The notes: a model not told the origin generated them from the sequence alone. DNA of 10,744 bases from Prevotellaceae bacterium (GCA_031258755.1 JAIRMK010000018.1:1-10744), one strand, 5' to 3'. Numbered from the stretch's first letter, positions 1 to 8,759 are shown. Made by a program: numbers and translations.

Positions 1-32
1 TATTTGTCTATTATTTAATAAAAAGTGAGTTT

Positions 33-3000
33 ATGGACATTTTTAATCTAAAATGGATATTATTGATCGTCACTTTTATGGTGACTACGAGTATTTCAGC
101 CCAAAATGTCAAGTTTGAACATAGTAATTTTCCGGATCGTGAAAATGATTTAAACAACGCATTATCAGCGATTGAACAAGGTGAAAACTTTCTTTTTGAA
201 GCGGAAACCATGCTGGAGGGAAAAGGAATGGACATCCGGTATAAGGCAAAAGCAATGGATATGATATCGAAAGGGTTGAAACTCTTTTTACAAGCCAATG
301 CATTTAATCCGCAAAGCGCGCAATTGAATTACACTATTGGGAAATCGTATTTGTATGTAGAAAATTATGCACAGGCTTTAGCGTTTCTGAGAAAAGCGCT
401 GCTGTTGGATGAGAAGGCTTTTAAAGACATACATTTCTTAATTGGCCAGATTTATCAACAAAGAGGGGAGTTTGAGTTAGCCGTTGAATCCTATAATATC
501 GCGGCGAGGAACTATGGCAATGAGGCGAACTGGAGCAACATTATTAGTGCAAAAATCAAAGAATGCAGATATGCACAGGAGTTAATGAGCGACGCGGTAG
601 ATATTCGTATAGAAAACATGGGCGTTGCAATGAATACGGAAAGTATAGAATATTTTCCGATTGTTACAGGTAGTGATGAAGTTCTTTTTTTCGAACGTTT
701 TTCTTCTGAAAAAAACAGGCTATACGCTGCCGAGCGTACTTCCAACGGATGGAAAGCGGCAGTGGAGACCAACCAGTCATTTGTGCTTCCCCAAAAAGAA
801 ACATTGACGGAATTAACGCTGGTGGATCGAAACGGTGTCCCTGCGGCTACACGATGGTTTACGGTAAATGTCGGCAGCCAGCAGCAGATAGAGCAGGACT
901 TTTATGAGTTTCTGGCCACTACGACAAAATCGTCCGACAAGTCGGTGGCTTTCTTTTCGAGTAACCGTTATGAGGGCGTCGGCGGATTTGATATTTTCAT
1001 TTCCCAAAGCAATAAAAGAGGCCAATGGGACCGTCCTCGCAACGTTAGCGAAATAAATACCGAAGGAGACGAGTACGGTGTAGTGTTACATCCTGTCAAT
1101 CGCACGGTATATTTTAGCTCGAATGGACACCAAACTATGGGCGGCTATGATATTTTCAAATCGGAATTTGACGGTAAACATTGGAGTAAACCCGAAAATT
1201 TGGGCTATCCTGTTAACTCTCCCGCCGATGATATTGTATATTCTATTTCGGAAGACGGAAACCGGTTGTACTTTTCTTCAAATCGCATAAATGGGAAAGG
1301 CGGGTATGATATCTATATGGTGAACTTCATGCCTGATGTGATACCTGCGCGCAAAAGCGAAGCCGCACCTATAAATGTTAGTGCTGAAGCTATTGGCGTT
1401 ATCTCTGCCGATGAGCCTTTGACGGTGTCGGAAGTGCCTGCCACCCCTACGCCGGTGGCCTCGCCGGTTGTCGCAAAATATCCTGCCGCACTGCATGGTT
1501 TCATTTCCGATAATCATACATACATGCCCCTGAATGGTGTGGTCTTGCATCTTCTCGATAAAAGCAACAATGCCGAAGAAGTAATTGAAACGGACAGTAA
1601 AGGCTTATTCTATGCCACCTTGTCGGCGGGCGGCTCATACCGTATAACCGTGGACATTCCGGGATATGAGTATTATGTGGAAGATTTTAAAATAAGTGAA
1701 GAAGTAGGGCAAAAATTGTCGAAAAATGTTAACTTGACGCCGTTAACCGGCAGCGACGAAAAGGTCGTAGCGGAAGCGGTATCCGAACAGCCCGAAGTAA
1801 CGCCGGATGCGGAAGGAGAATATGAGGATGTTGTAGTATTAACGCCCGTATTGGCCAATGACCAGCCGCAGGAAGCTGTAACGGAATATCCGGTGGCTGT
1901 TACCGGTTTGGTTGCCGATAACACGACTTTTGAGCCCATAAAAGATGCGAAAGTAAAGGTAGTGCTTAAAGGGTCGGATGACGAACATATTTTTGAAAGT
2001 GACAGTAGAGGATTGGTTAGTTTCTATCTGGCTTCAGGAAACACGTATGTGATCACAACCGGAGCGCCGGACTATGAAGCGCGTGAGGAAGAAATAGTTT
2101 TGCCGCAAGGCCCTGATCAAAAATTATCGAAAACTTTCCAATTGCAATCCATTGCGCCGGTTGTCGTGGCTGAAGTAATACCCGAGCCGGTAACCCTGGT
2201 GGAAGATGAACTGTTCATAGAAGAAGAGCCTGTGGATACAACGCCTGTTGTGGAACTTGTTCCTGTACCGGTACTTGTGGAAGAGCCCGAGCCCGAGCCG
2301 GAACCTGTTGTTCCTGTAATACCTGTTCCTGAGCCGGAAGTGGTGGCAGAACCCGAGCCGGAAATTGTTGTTCCTGTAGCGCCTGTTCCTGAGCCGGAAG
2401 TGGTAGCAGAGCCCGAGCCGGAAATTGTTGTTCCTGTAGCGCCTGTTCCTGAGCCGGAAGTGGTAGCAGAGCCCGAGCCGGAAGTTCAACCACAAGAGCC
2501 GGTACAGGAAGAAGAGTATGAAGAAGACGTCGTGGTGCTGGCTCCGATATTGGCTTTGTCTGATGAAAATGACCCCACGGCAGAGAATAAAGAATACCCG
2601 GTGGACTTGAAAATATATGTGAGCAACAGTCAAACCCTTCAACCATTGGCGGTGCCGGTGAGATTGACGGTTAAAGATACCGACATAGACAATCTGCTGC
2701 AAACCGATGAAAAAGGAATGCTTGATGTAACCATCGCATCGGGAAACACCTATCGTTTGACGGTAGAGTATGAAGGATACAGCCCGGTAACGGAAGATTT
2801 TGATGTAGCGAAGGGTCCCGGACAATCTTTGACGCATAACATTTTACTTTTGCCGTTGGCGCCTGCCGTTGCGTCTGAACAGGTCGTAGCTGAGGTTGTT
2901 TCGGTAGAAGAACAACAACCTGCAGTAACGGAAGAGCCTGAAATTATACCAGAGCCGGTGGTAGAAGAAGTTGTGGAAGCAACGCCGGAGCCGGAAGTTG

Positions 3001-3788
3001 AACCGGTAACTCCTGTTGTAGTAGCGCCGGTAGTAGAAGTGATACCGGAGCCGGTGGTAGAGGAAGTAACAAAAGAAGAAACGCCCCAACCCAAAAAGGA
3101 AGAAGGGACGCCTGTTACGGAAATACCTGTTGTAGAAACGCCGGTTAAGAAAACGCCGGTGACCGAAAAAACAACGACCAAACCATCGGCGCCGGCAGTG
3201 TTTGCCCTGTCGGGCACTATCGTGAGGACTGACACCAAAAAACCTGTAACCACGGCTGTAGTTACGCTTACCGATGCCACGCGCGGCGTAACCGAAGTGG
3301 GAAAAGTAAACGAACAGGGGAAATTCAGTATAAACGCCGTGGCCGGATCGAATTACAGTGTAAAAGTGACGGCGGAAGGCTATCAGGCGGTTGTACGGGA
3401 TATAGTGACTTCGGCAGAAGACAGGGAAGTCAATGTGCCTGTTGAATTGTATCCTGTAGCAGAAACCTTTGTCGCCGCTATTTACTTTGATTTCGACCGT
3501 GCGGCCTTGAATGAAAAAGCAGCGCAAACATTGGAAGAAGTAATAAATCTTCTAAAACAGGGTGAAAAAGTTTACCTCATCGGTTATACGGATAATGTCG
3601 GTGGGCAAGGATACAACAAACGCCTTTCGGAGCGTCGTGCGGAAGCGGTACGCACCTATCTGCAAGTTCACGGCATAGCGCCCGATGACATAGCGATATC
3701 ATGGAAAGGATTTTTCAATCCCGTGGAAACAAACTTCACCATATCCGGTCGTAAATTAAATAACCGTGTGGAAATTTGGATGAAATAA
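33..3788 (+). CDS. PorE-like secreted TPR/PD40/CRD/OmpA-domain protein
   Basis: A 1251-residue exported protein that probably anchors an envelope assembly to peptidoglycan. Residues 1-23 form a type I signal peptide ending SISA before QN; there is no lipobox cysteine. TPR-like helices cover about 70-165. PD40 propeller motifs of the FSSN...GG(F/Y)DI type lie near 308, 361 and 415. Four carboxypeptidase-regulatory-like domains lie near 483-570, 618-705, 854-945 and 1057-1140, separated by Pro/Glu/Val-rich linkers. The OmpA C-terminal domain runs from about 1150 to the end, with IYFDFD, the conserved Asp of YTDNVG (D1187) and Arg of LSERRA (R1202) expected to bind diaminopimelate. The TPR-PD40-CRD-OmpA order is that of PorE, a type IX secretion component in Porphyromonas gingivalis. 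PorE is roughly half this length, is a lipoprotein and has one CRD, so orthology is uncertain. An intrinsic terminator follows. Confidence 0.9.
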   Translation: MDIFNLKWILLIVTFMVTTSISAQNVKFEHSNFPDRENDLNNALSAIEQGENFLFEAETMLEGKGMDIRYKAKAMDMISKGLKLFLQANAFNPQSAQLNYTIGKSYLYVENYAQALAFLRKALLLDEKAFKDIHFLIGQIYQQRGEFELAVESYNIAARNYGNEANWSNIISAKIKECRYAQELMSDAVDIRIENMGVAMNTESIEYFPIVTGSDEVLFFERFSSEKNRLYAAERTSNGWKAAVETNQSFVLPQKETLTELTLVDRNGVPAATRWFTVNVGSQQQIEQDFYEFLATTTKSSDKSVAFFSSNRYEGVGGFDIFISQSNKRGQWDRPRNVSEINTEGDEYGVVLHPVNRTVYFSSNGHQTMGGYDIFKSEFDGKHWSKPENLGYPVNSPADDIVYSISEDGNRLYFSSNRINGKGGYDIYMVNFMPDVIPARKSEAAPINVSAEAIGVISADEPLTVSEVPATPTPVASPVVAKYPAALHGFISDNHTYMPLNGVVLHLLDKSNNAEEVIETDSKGLFYATLSAGGSYRITVDIPGYEYYVEDFKISEEVGQKLSKNVNLTPLTGSDEKVVAEAVSEQPEVTPDAEGEYEDVVVLTPVLANDQPQEAVTEYPVAVTGLVADNTTFEPIKDAKVKVVLKGSDDEHIFESDSRGLVSFYLASGNTYVITTGAPDYEAREEEIVLPQGPDQKLSKTFQLQSIAPVVVAEVIPEPVTLVEDELFIEEEPVDTTPVVELVPVPVLVEEPEPEPEPVVPVIPVPEPEVVAEPEPEIVVPVAPVPEPEVVAEPEPEIVVPVAPVPEPEVVAEPEPEVQPQEPVQEEEYEEDVVVLAPILALSDENDPTAENKEYPVDLKIYVSNSQTLQPLAVPVRLTVKDTDIDNLLQTDEKGMLDVTIASGNTYRLTVEYEGYSPVTEDFDVAKGPGQSLTHNILLLPLAPAVASEQVVAEVVSVEEQQPAVTEEPEIIPEPVVEEVVEATPEPEVEPVTPVVVAPVVEVIPEPVVEEVTKEETPQPKKEEGTPVTEIPVVETPVKKTPVTEKTTTKPSAPAVFALSGTIVRTDTKKPVTTAVVTLTDATRGVTEVGKVNEQGKFSINAVAGSNYSVKVTAEGYQAVVRDIVTSAEDREVNVPVELYPVAETFVAAIYFDFDRAALNEKAAQTLEEVINLLKQGEKVYLIGYTDNVGGQGYNKRLSERRAEAVRTYLQVHGIAPDDIAISWKGFFNPVETNFTISGRKLNNRVEIWMK
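2281..2484. repeat. 60-bp tandem repeat encoding a 20-residue Pro/Glu/Val unit
   Basis: Three full 60-bp units (2281-2340, 2341-2400, 2401-2460) and a partial fourth (to about 2484) lie in the third linker of the OmpA-family gene. The second and third units differ at only two positions; the first is more diverged. Each unit encodes 20 residues built from EPEPE, VVPV and PVPEPEVVAEP blocks. The period is a multiple of three, so gain or loss of units keeps the reading frame. The encoded stretch is expected to be an extended spacer in the periplasm. Confidence 0.95.
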
Positions 3789-3811
3789 AATAATGCAATT
3801 TTAGAAAAAAG

Positions 3812-3844
3812 CGGTTGTTCGGATTTGAACAACTGTTTTTTTTT
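3812..3844 (+). terminator. Rho-independent terminator after the OmpA-family gene
   Basis: A 9-bp stem (3812-3820 with 3827-3835, one G-T wobble) closes a six-base GGATTT loop and is followed directly by nine T residues (3836-3844). Six A residues upstream (3805-3810) mean it could also work on the opposite strand. It lies 24 bp past the stop codon and separates this gene from the pdxA operon. Confidence 0.88.
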
Positions 3845-3866
3845 AAATGATTTTGAGAATTTTATG

Positions 3867-3874
3867 TACATTTG
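3867..3874 (+). promoter_or_regulatory. Bacteroidetes -7 promoter element for the pdxA operon
   Basis: TACATTTG matches the Bacteroidetes sigma-ABfr -7 consensus TAnnTTTG exactly. It lies 27 bp before the pdxA ATG and just downstream of the terminator, where a promoter for the four-gene operon is needed. No good TTTG -33 element sits at the usual 19-21 bp spacing; a TTTG at 3852-3855 is too close. The call rests on the -7 match and position. Confidence 0.55.
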
Positions 3875-3901
3875 TATAATAATGATTAACAAATAAATAT
3901 T

Positions 3902-4966
3902 ATGAATGATCAGAAGGTTCGTGTAGGAATTACACATGGAGACATTAATGGCATTGGTTACGAAATTATTTTAAAAACACTTTCCGATAATCGCATAAAT
4001 GAATTGTGTGTGCCGGTTATTTACGGATCTCCACGCATTGCTTCCTACTATCGGAAACTTCTTCCTTCGATGGAAAATTTTAGCCTGAACAGTATAAACA
4101 ACATCTCGGACATACATCCCAAGCGCGTGAACATTATCAATATCAATTGTGGAACCGACGACTTGCGGGTAGAGCCGGGGAAGCCTGTGGAGGAAGCTGC
4201 CCGTGCGGCGTTATGTGCACTTGAAATGGCCGTATCGGATTTGAAAAACGGCAAAATAGATGTAATGCTGACGGCCCCATTCAACAAACATACCATGCAA
4301 AGCAACAAATTTAACTTCCCGGGACATACGGAATATTTGTCGTCGGCTTTTGGCGTACAAAACCATTTGATGCTGCTTATTAGCGAAACCATGAGAATAG
4401 GCGTAGTGACCGGGCATGTGCCCTTGTCTGAGGTGCCTAAATACTTATCCAAAGCGCATATCTTGAATAAACTGGAATTGCTGAACAGAACTTTAATAAA
4501 TGACTTCATGATTCGCCGGCCGCGCATTGCGGTATTGGGGTTAAACCCGCACGCCGGTGATTGTGGTTTGCTTGGCAAGGAGGAAGAAGACGTCATCATT
4601 CCGGTGATTGCGGAAGCAAACAAAAAGAACATATTGGCTTTTGGCCCTTATCCTGCCGATGGTTTTTTTGGCGCTGTGTCTTATCGTCGTTTTGATGCTA
4701 TCCTGGCCATGTACCACGACCAGGGTTTGGTGCCCTTTAAAGCCCTGTCGTTTGATTCGGGTGTAAACTATACGGCCGGCTTGCCTTTTGTACGTACGTC
4801 GCCTGCCCATGGGGTGGGGTATGATATTGCCGGTACCGGTAAAGCCTCGCCCGATTCGTTCCGCATGGCCTTGTATACTGCTTGTGATATTTTTAACAAC
4901 CGGAAGCGACAGGCCGAACTCCAAACCAACGCCATGAAACCGGTGAATACGGAAAAACTGTCGTAA
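3902..4966 (+). CDS. pdxA: 4-hydroxythreonine-4-phosphate dehydrogenase PdxA
   Basis: A 354-residue cytoplasmic enzyme, close to usual PdxA length. It oxidises 4-phosphooxy-L-threonine with NAD(P); the product decarboxylates to 3-amino-2-oxopropyl phosphate, which PdxJ uses in the DXP-dependent pyridoxal 5'-phosphate pathway. Visible hallmarks are the N-terminal GITHGDINGIGYEI motif (a variant of GITxGDPAGIGPE), TAPFNK, GHTEYL (substrate-binding H142/T143 by analogy) and the three expected metal-ligand histidines: H172 in GHVPL, H217 in NPHAGD and H272 in YHDQGL. RTSPAHG follows near 298-304. The ATG at 3902 begins the conserved N-terminus with only four residues before the core strand and follows an A/T-rich leader. 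It is the first gene of a compact operon, 6 bp before rnhA. Confidence 0.96.
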   Translation: MNDQKVRVGITHGDINGIGYEIILKTLSDNRINELCVPVIYGSPRIASYYRKLLPSMENFSLNSINNISDIHPKRVNIININCGTDDLRVEPGKPVEEAARAALCALEMAVSDLKNGKIDVMLTAPFNKHTMQSNKFNFPGHTEYLSSAFGVQNHLMLLISETMRIGVVTGHVPLSEVPKYLSKAHILNKLELLNRTLINDFMIRRPRIAVLGLNPHAGDCGLLGKEEEDVIIPVIAEANKKNILAFGPYPADGFFGAVSYRRFDAILAMYHDQGLVPFKALSFDSGVNYTAGLPFVRTSPAHGVGYDIAGTGKASPDSFRMALYTACDIFNNRKRQAELQTNAMKPVNTEKLS

Positions 4967-4972
4967 ATTCTG

Positions 4973-5452
4973 ATGGCTTGTGTGGAAATATATTCCGATG
5001 GTGCAGCCTCGGGCAATCCGGGACCGGGAGGATACGGTACAATCCTGATGAGTGGCGAATATCGTAAAGAATTGTCGGGTGGGTATGCCTGCACGACCAA
5101 TAACCGCATGGAACTGTTGGCCGTTATTGTCGGCTTGGAAGCATTGAAACGGGAAGCATGCGACGTTACCGTATATAGCGATTCTGCTTATGTGGTGAAT
5201 GCCGTAGAAAAAAAGTGGGTATTTGATTGGGAAAAGAAAAGGTTTCAGAACAAAAAAAATCCCGATTTGTGGCAACGGTTTTTGAAAAGCTATCGAAAAC
5301 ATAAAGTAAAATTTATCTGGGTGAAGGGACATGCGGGACATCCGCTTAACGAACGGTGCGATCAATTGGCTGTAGCCGCCGCCGCCGTTCCCGGATTACC
5401 CAACGACATATTTTATATGATGCAAACGCAAAATAATAATTTGTTAGGTTAA
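4973..5452 (+). CDS. rnhA: Ribonuclease HI
   Basis: A 159-residue type 1 RNase H, which cleaves the RNA strand of RNA-DNA hybrids such as R-loops and replication primers. The full active site is present: D9 in IYSDGAASGNPGPGG, E47 in NNRMELLA, D70 in VYSDSAYV and D130 in NERCDQLA, with the flexible-loop histidine H120 in VKGHAGH. The basic 'handle' region (KKWVFDWEKKRF, about 80-91) resembles the E. coli RNase HI type. Length is normal, with a Gln/Asn-rich tail after the last catalytic aspartate. It begins 6 bp after pdxA and ends 4 bp before nadB, so it should be co-transcribed with both. The linkage to cofactor genes looks like operon economy rather than a shared pathway. Confidence 0.97.
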   Translation: MACVEIYSDGAASGNPGPGGYGTILMSGEYRKELSGGYACTTNNRMELLAVIVGLEALKREACDVTVYSDSAYVVNAVEKKWVFDWEKKRFQNKKNPDLWQRFLKSYRKHKVKFIWVKGHAGHPLNERCDQLAVAAAAVPGLPNDIFYMMQTQNNNLLG

Positions 5453-5456
5453 AATT

Positions 5457-7022
5457 ATGAATCGTACAACTGATTTTTTAGTGATAGGATCCGGTATGGC
5501 AGGCCTTAGTTTTGCGCTTAAAGTGGCCGACTATGCCAATGTGGTGTTGGTATGTAAATCAACGGTTGATGAAACGAATACTGCCTTTGCACAGGGAGGT
5601 ATCGCCTCTGTGATGTATGAGCCCGACAATTTTGAAAAACATGTGAAGGATACGTTAGTCTGTGGGGATGGATTATGTGATGAAGAAGCCGTGCGCCTGG
5701 TCGTGGGTAATGCGCCGCAGCAAATCAAACAATTGGTGCACTGGGGTGTTAAATTTGACCGCACCTCGAGCGGATATTATGACTTGGCGCGCGAAGGCGG
5801 CCATTCAGAATACCGGATACTGCACCACAAAGACAATACAGGCTATGAAATTCAAAAAACCCTTATCGGGAGAGTAAAAACACACCGGAACATCCATGTC
5901 CTTGAACATCACTTTGCGGTAGACCTGCTTACCCAGCACCACTTGGGAAAAGAAGTGCGCCGCCGGGATGGAAATATCGAGTGTTACGGCGCCTATATCC
6001 TTAACCTGAAAACACAGGAAGTATATACGTTCCTGTCGCGGATTACGGTTTTGGCAACCGGCGGACTGGGCAATCTTTATCACACGACGACCAATCCGCC
6101 TATAGCAACCGGCGACGGCGTGGCCATGGTCTCGCGGGCAAAAGGCGTGGTTGAAAATATGAGCTTTATACAATTTCACCCCACTTCCCTGTATCACCCC
6201 GGCGAACGTCCTTCCTTTCTCATAAGCGAAGCCATGCGCGGCTTTGGCGCCATACTGAAAACGCAGCACGGGAAAGAATTTATGGATAAATATGACCGGC
6301 GCGGGTCGCTGGCCCCGCGTGATATTGTAGCCCGGGCTATTGATAATGAAATGAAATTAAGCGGCAGCGATTTTGTGTATCTCGACGTAAGCCACAAAGC
6401 CGCCGCCGATATTAAAGACCATTTTCCGAATATTCACAAAAAATGCCTGAGTGTGGGCATCGACATTACCAAAGACATGATCCCGGTGGTGCCGGCCGCC
6501 CATTACTCCTGCGGCGGGGTTAAAGTTGATGCACATGCGCTGAGCTCTATTAGCCGCCTGTATGCTGTTGGAGAAACTTCCTCTACGGGCCTTCACGGCG
6601 CAAACAGGTTGGCCTCTAATTCGCTGATGGAAGCCATCGTGTATGCCGACAAAGCAGCGCGACACAGCCTGCAATACTTGCAGGAATGCCATATACAAAC
6701 CGGCATCCCCGATTGGGATTACGGTGGAACAACCCATACCGAAGAAATGGTGCTCATTACACAAAACTACAAGGAAATGCAACAAATCATGAGCAACTAT
6801 GTGGGGATAGTACGTTCGAATTTACGCTTGAAAAGAGCGTTAGACCGTTTGGAAATCATTTTTAAAGAAACGGAAGACCTGTACCGTAAGTCCATCTTAA
6901 CGCAAAATCTTTGCGAATTACGAAATATGATTAAGGTATCATATCTTATTATAAGAAGCGCCCAGGATATGCGTGAAAGCCGAGGCTTGCATTACACGCT
7001 TGATTATCCTTCAAAAAAATAG
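5457..7022 (+). CDS. nadB: L-aspartate oxidase NadB
   Basis: A 521-residue flavoprotein (E. coli NadB is 540) that oxidises L-aspartate to iminoaspartate with FAD; NadA then forms quinolinate for de novo NAD synthesis. In anaerobes fumarate can be the electron acceptor. The Rossmann motif GSGMAG lies at 11-16, followed by TNTAFAQGGIASV (FAD/substrate loop) and the NadB-type EGGHSEYRILH motif. Active-site residues are conserved: H241 in QFHPTSLY, R288 in APRDIVARA and H349 in HYSCGGV. The GETSSTGLHGANRLASNSL signature and a helical C-terminal domain complete it. EGGHSEYRILH and the HYSCGGV/GETSSTGLHGANRLASNSL block favour NadB over succinate dehydrogenase or fumarate reductase flavoproteins. 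It starts 4 bp after rnhA and ends 1 bp before the regulator gene. nadA and nadC are not in the window. Confidence 0.97.
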   Translation: MNRTTDFLVIGSGMAGLSFALKVADYANVVLVCKSTVDETNTAFAQGGIASVMYEPDNFEKHVKDTLVCGDGLCDEEAVRLVVGNAPQQIKQLVHWGVKFDRTSSGYYDLAREGGHSEYRILHHKDNTGYEIQKTLIGRVKTHRNIHVLEHHFAVDLLTQHHLGKEVRRRDGNIECYGAYILNLKTQEVYTFLSRITVLATGGLGNLYHTTTNPPIATGDGVAMVSRAKGVVENMSFIQFHPTSLYHPGERPSFLISEAMRGFGAILKTQHGKEFMDKYDRRGSLAPRDIVARAIDNEMKLSGSDFVYLDVSHKAAADIKDHFPNIHKKCLSVGIDITKDMIPVVPAAHYSCGGVKVDAHALSSISRLYAVGETSSTGLHGANRLASNSLMEAIVYADKAARHSLQYLQECHIQTGIPDWDYGGTTHTEEMVLITQNYKEMQQIMSNYVGIVRSNLRLKRALDRLEIIFKETEDLYRKSILTQNLCELRNMIKVSYLIIRSAQDMRESRGLHYTLDYPSKK

Positions 7023-7023
7023 A

Positions 7024-8640
7024 ATGAGGTATTTTTGTATTGGCGTTTTTTTAACAGTATTAAATTCTTGTGTGTATTATTCGGAAGAAATTGCCCATCA
7101 GTTGGTGTTGGCCGAGAAAATTATAGATACTCGTCCCGACAGTGCATGGCATATACTTCAACACATCGAAGACAAGCGCTATTTGTCGAGAGAACAACAT
7201 GCCGTTTACTGTCTTTTATACACCGAAGCAATGGAAAAAACACGTAAAAAACTTACTTCCGATACACTTATTCGCGTAGCGGTGGAATTCTTTTCCAAAA
7301 ATCCCGACCGCTACCCCGAACAGTTAGCCAAAGCGCTGTTTTACCAAGGCCGGTTTTATCATGACGCCAACATGTCGGAAGAAGCCATGCAACTTTATAT
7401 GGACGTGGAATTAAAAGGACAGGCGTTGTCGGAACTTAATTTGCTGGGATTGGTAAACAGTGAAATGGGACATTTGTTCCAGCGGCAAAATCTCAGCGAA
7501 AAAGCCATTGAACATTTTACTAAATCGGCAAATTATTTTCATCTGGTCAGAAATTTTAAAAATGAAGGATACGCCCTGATAAGCGTGGGATTAAATTATC
7601 ATGTGATAAAAAAATATGACAGCACCGTATTCCACGCACAAAAAGTCCGGCAAATCGCCAAGGATATTCGTGATACCATTCTCTTATCACAATCGTTAAT
7701 TGTATTGGGTATGGCTTATACGAAGTTGAAAAAACCGGGTGCGGTGAAACTCTATTTACAGGAATGTATGAACCTTCCGTTAGATGACATGAAACTGGCG
7801 CAGGCCTATAATTCTTTAAGCGATGCGTATTTGCAGGAGGCGCAGTGGGAAACGGCGCGGTTTTATGCCTGTAAAGCGCTTGAAAAAGGGCTTCGGGTCA
7901 ATAGCATTTATTCCCAGGCCATGAGTTACCAATGCTTATATTTCATAGAAAAAGAGGAAGGAAATTTAAAAAAAGCCTTGGAATACTATGATAAATGCGT
8001 TCTGCTGAAAGATTCGATTAATACGTTGGAAAACGAAAATAATGTACTGGAAATTCAGGAAAAATACAATGCCGAACGATGGAAAAATAAAACCATGCGA
8101 TTAGAAGCCAACCACCAGTATGTTAGTTTTTTGCTGCTCGTACTTGCGCTTGGCATTGTGGTGCTTGTTTTAATTTTTTTTCTGCACCGCAGCCGTCACC
8201 GCCAAAAATTATTGAAGAGCGAAACGGTGGCCATGAAAAATGAGGCGCGCCTCAAAGAATTTTTGTTGAAACGCCTGGATGTGTCGAAAGAACTCGTAGC
8301 GCTCATGCAACATCCGAAAACCGATCCGGAAAAAATACAAATCAAATTACATACATTGGTTGATAAACTGACCTTTGATGCGGCCGACCGCGAAACGTTA
8401 ATAGCTACCGTGAATGAACTGTTCAATGGTTTTGCCGATAAATTAGTATCCCGCTATCCGGTGTTGACGCCCGACGACATACAATTGTGCTGCATGATAC
8501 GTGCGGGCTTCGACGCAGGTATCATGTCAACCATTATGGGCATTGGTTTTGACAGCATTTATAAAAAGCGTTCGCGATTGCGGAAAAAAATGGGCATACA
8601 TGAAAAGGAAGATATCGAAGATTTGATGTCAAAAATTTGA
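7024..8640 (+). CDS. Membrane-spanning TPR regulator with C-terminal LuxR-like HTH
   Basis: A 538-residue predicted one-component transmembrane regulator. The ATG at 7024, one base after the nadB stop, is preferred over an in-frame ATG at 6973 because it yields a clean signal sequence (MRYFCIGVFLTVLNSC); a lipobox-like LNSC puts a possible lipidated Cys at 16, although Asn at -2 is not ideal. Helical TPR repeats fill about 25-345 (for example SEKAIEHFTKSANYF and LKKALEYYDKCVLLKD), then a short coiled coil, one transmembrane helix (about 366-389, bounded by HRSRHRQK), a cytoplasmic helical linker and a C-terminal HTH (about 480-530) with LTPDDIQLCCMIRAG and YKKRSRLRKKMGI. This is a common Bacteroidetes architecture, usually annotated as a TPR or LuxR-type regulator. 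Topology suggests periplasmic sensing and cytoplasmic DNA binding. Targets are unknown; the adjacent secreted-peptide gene is the obvious candidate. Confidence 0.87.
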   Translation: MRYFCIGVFLTVLNSCVYYSEEIAHQLVLAEKIIDTRPDSAWHILQHIEDKRYLSREQHAVYCLLYTEAMEKTRKKLTSDTLIRVAVEFFSKNPDRYPEQLAKALFYQGRFYHDANMSEEAMQLYMDVELKGQALSELNLLGLVNSEMGHLFQRQNLSEKAIEHFTKSANYFHLVRNFKNEGYALISVGLNYHVIKKYDSTVFHAQKVRQIAKDIRDTILLSQSLIVLGMAYTKLKKPGAVKLYLQECMNLPLDDMKLAQAYNSLSDAYLQEAQWETARFYACKALEKGLRVNSIYSQAMSYQCLYFIEKEEGNLKKALEYYDKCVLLKDSINTLENENNVLEIQEKYNAERWKNKTMRLEANHQYVSFLLLVLALGIVVLVLIFFLHRSRHRQKLLKSETVAMKNEARLKEFLLKRLDVSKELVALMQHPKTDPEKIQIKLHTLVDKLTFDAADRETLIATVNELFNGFADKLVSRYPVLTPDDIQLCCMIRAGFDAGIMSTIMGIGFDSIYKKRSRLRKKMGIHEKEDIEDLMSKI

Positions 8641-8745
8641 CCTTGCAGACCTTAAATCCGCCTGTCCATATTTTCCTTTATTTTAAAATTATAAGATATT
8701 TGTTGTTAAATAATTATAAAACAGATGTCCATATCGTTATCACAT

Positions 8746-8759
8746 TTGTACAGGTACAA
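8746..8759. promoter_or_regulatory. 14-bp palindrome, candidate operator
   Basis: TTGTACAGGTACAA is a perfect 6-bp inverted repeat with a two-base centre. It ends 17 bp before the -7 box at 8777, so it covers about the -33 region of the putative promoter of the small secreted-peptide gene. This is a typical position for an activator or repressor dimer. Its protein partner is unknown; the TPR/HTH regulator encoded just upstream is a candidate by location only. Confidence 0.4.

Noticed and set aside
1..32. Promoter of the OmpA-family gene at the window edge (TATTTG at 1-6)
   Set aside because: It could be the end of a TAnnTTTG box, but the first two bases lie outside the window, so it cannot be verified.
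2124..3527. Long minus-strand ORFs inside the OmpA-family gene
   Set aside because: They are low-complexity antisense reflections of the Pro/Glu/Val linkers; the + frame has clear domains throughout.
4048..5365. Minus-strand ORFs opposite pdxA and rnhA
   Set aside because: The + frames carry complete catalytic motifs of PdxA and RNase HI; the antisense frames show no recognisable domain.
6973..7023. Upstream ATG at 6973 for the TPR/HTH regulator
   Set aside because: It would overlap the nadB C-terminus by about 50 bp and bury the signal sequence; the ATG at 7024 gives a proper N-terminal export signal directly after the nadB stop.
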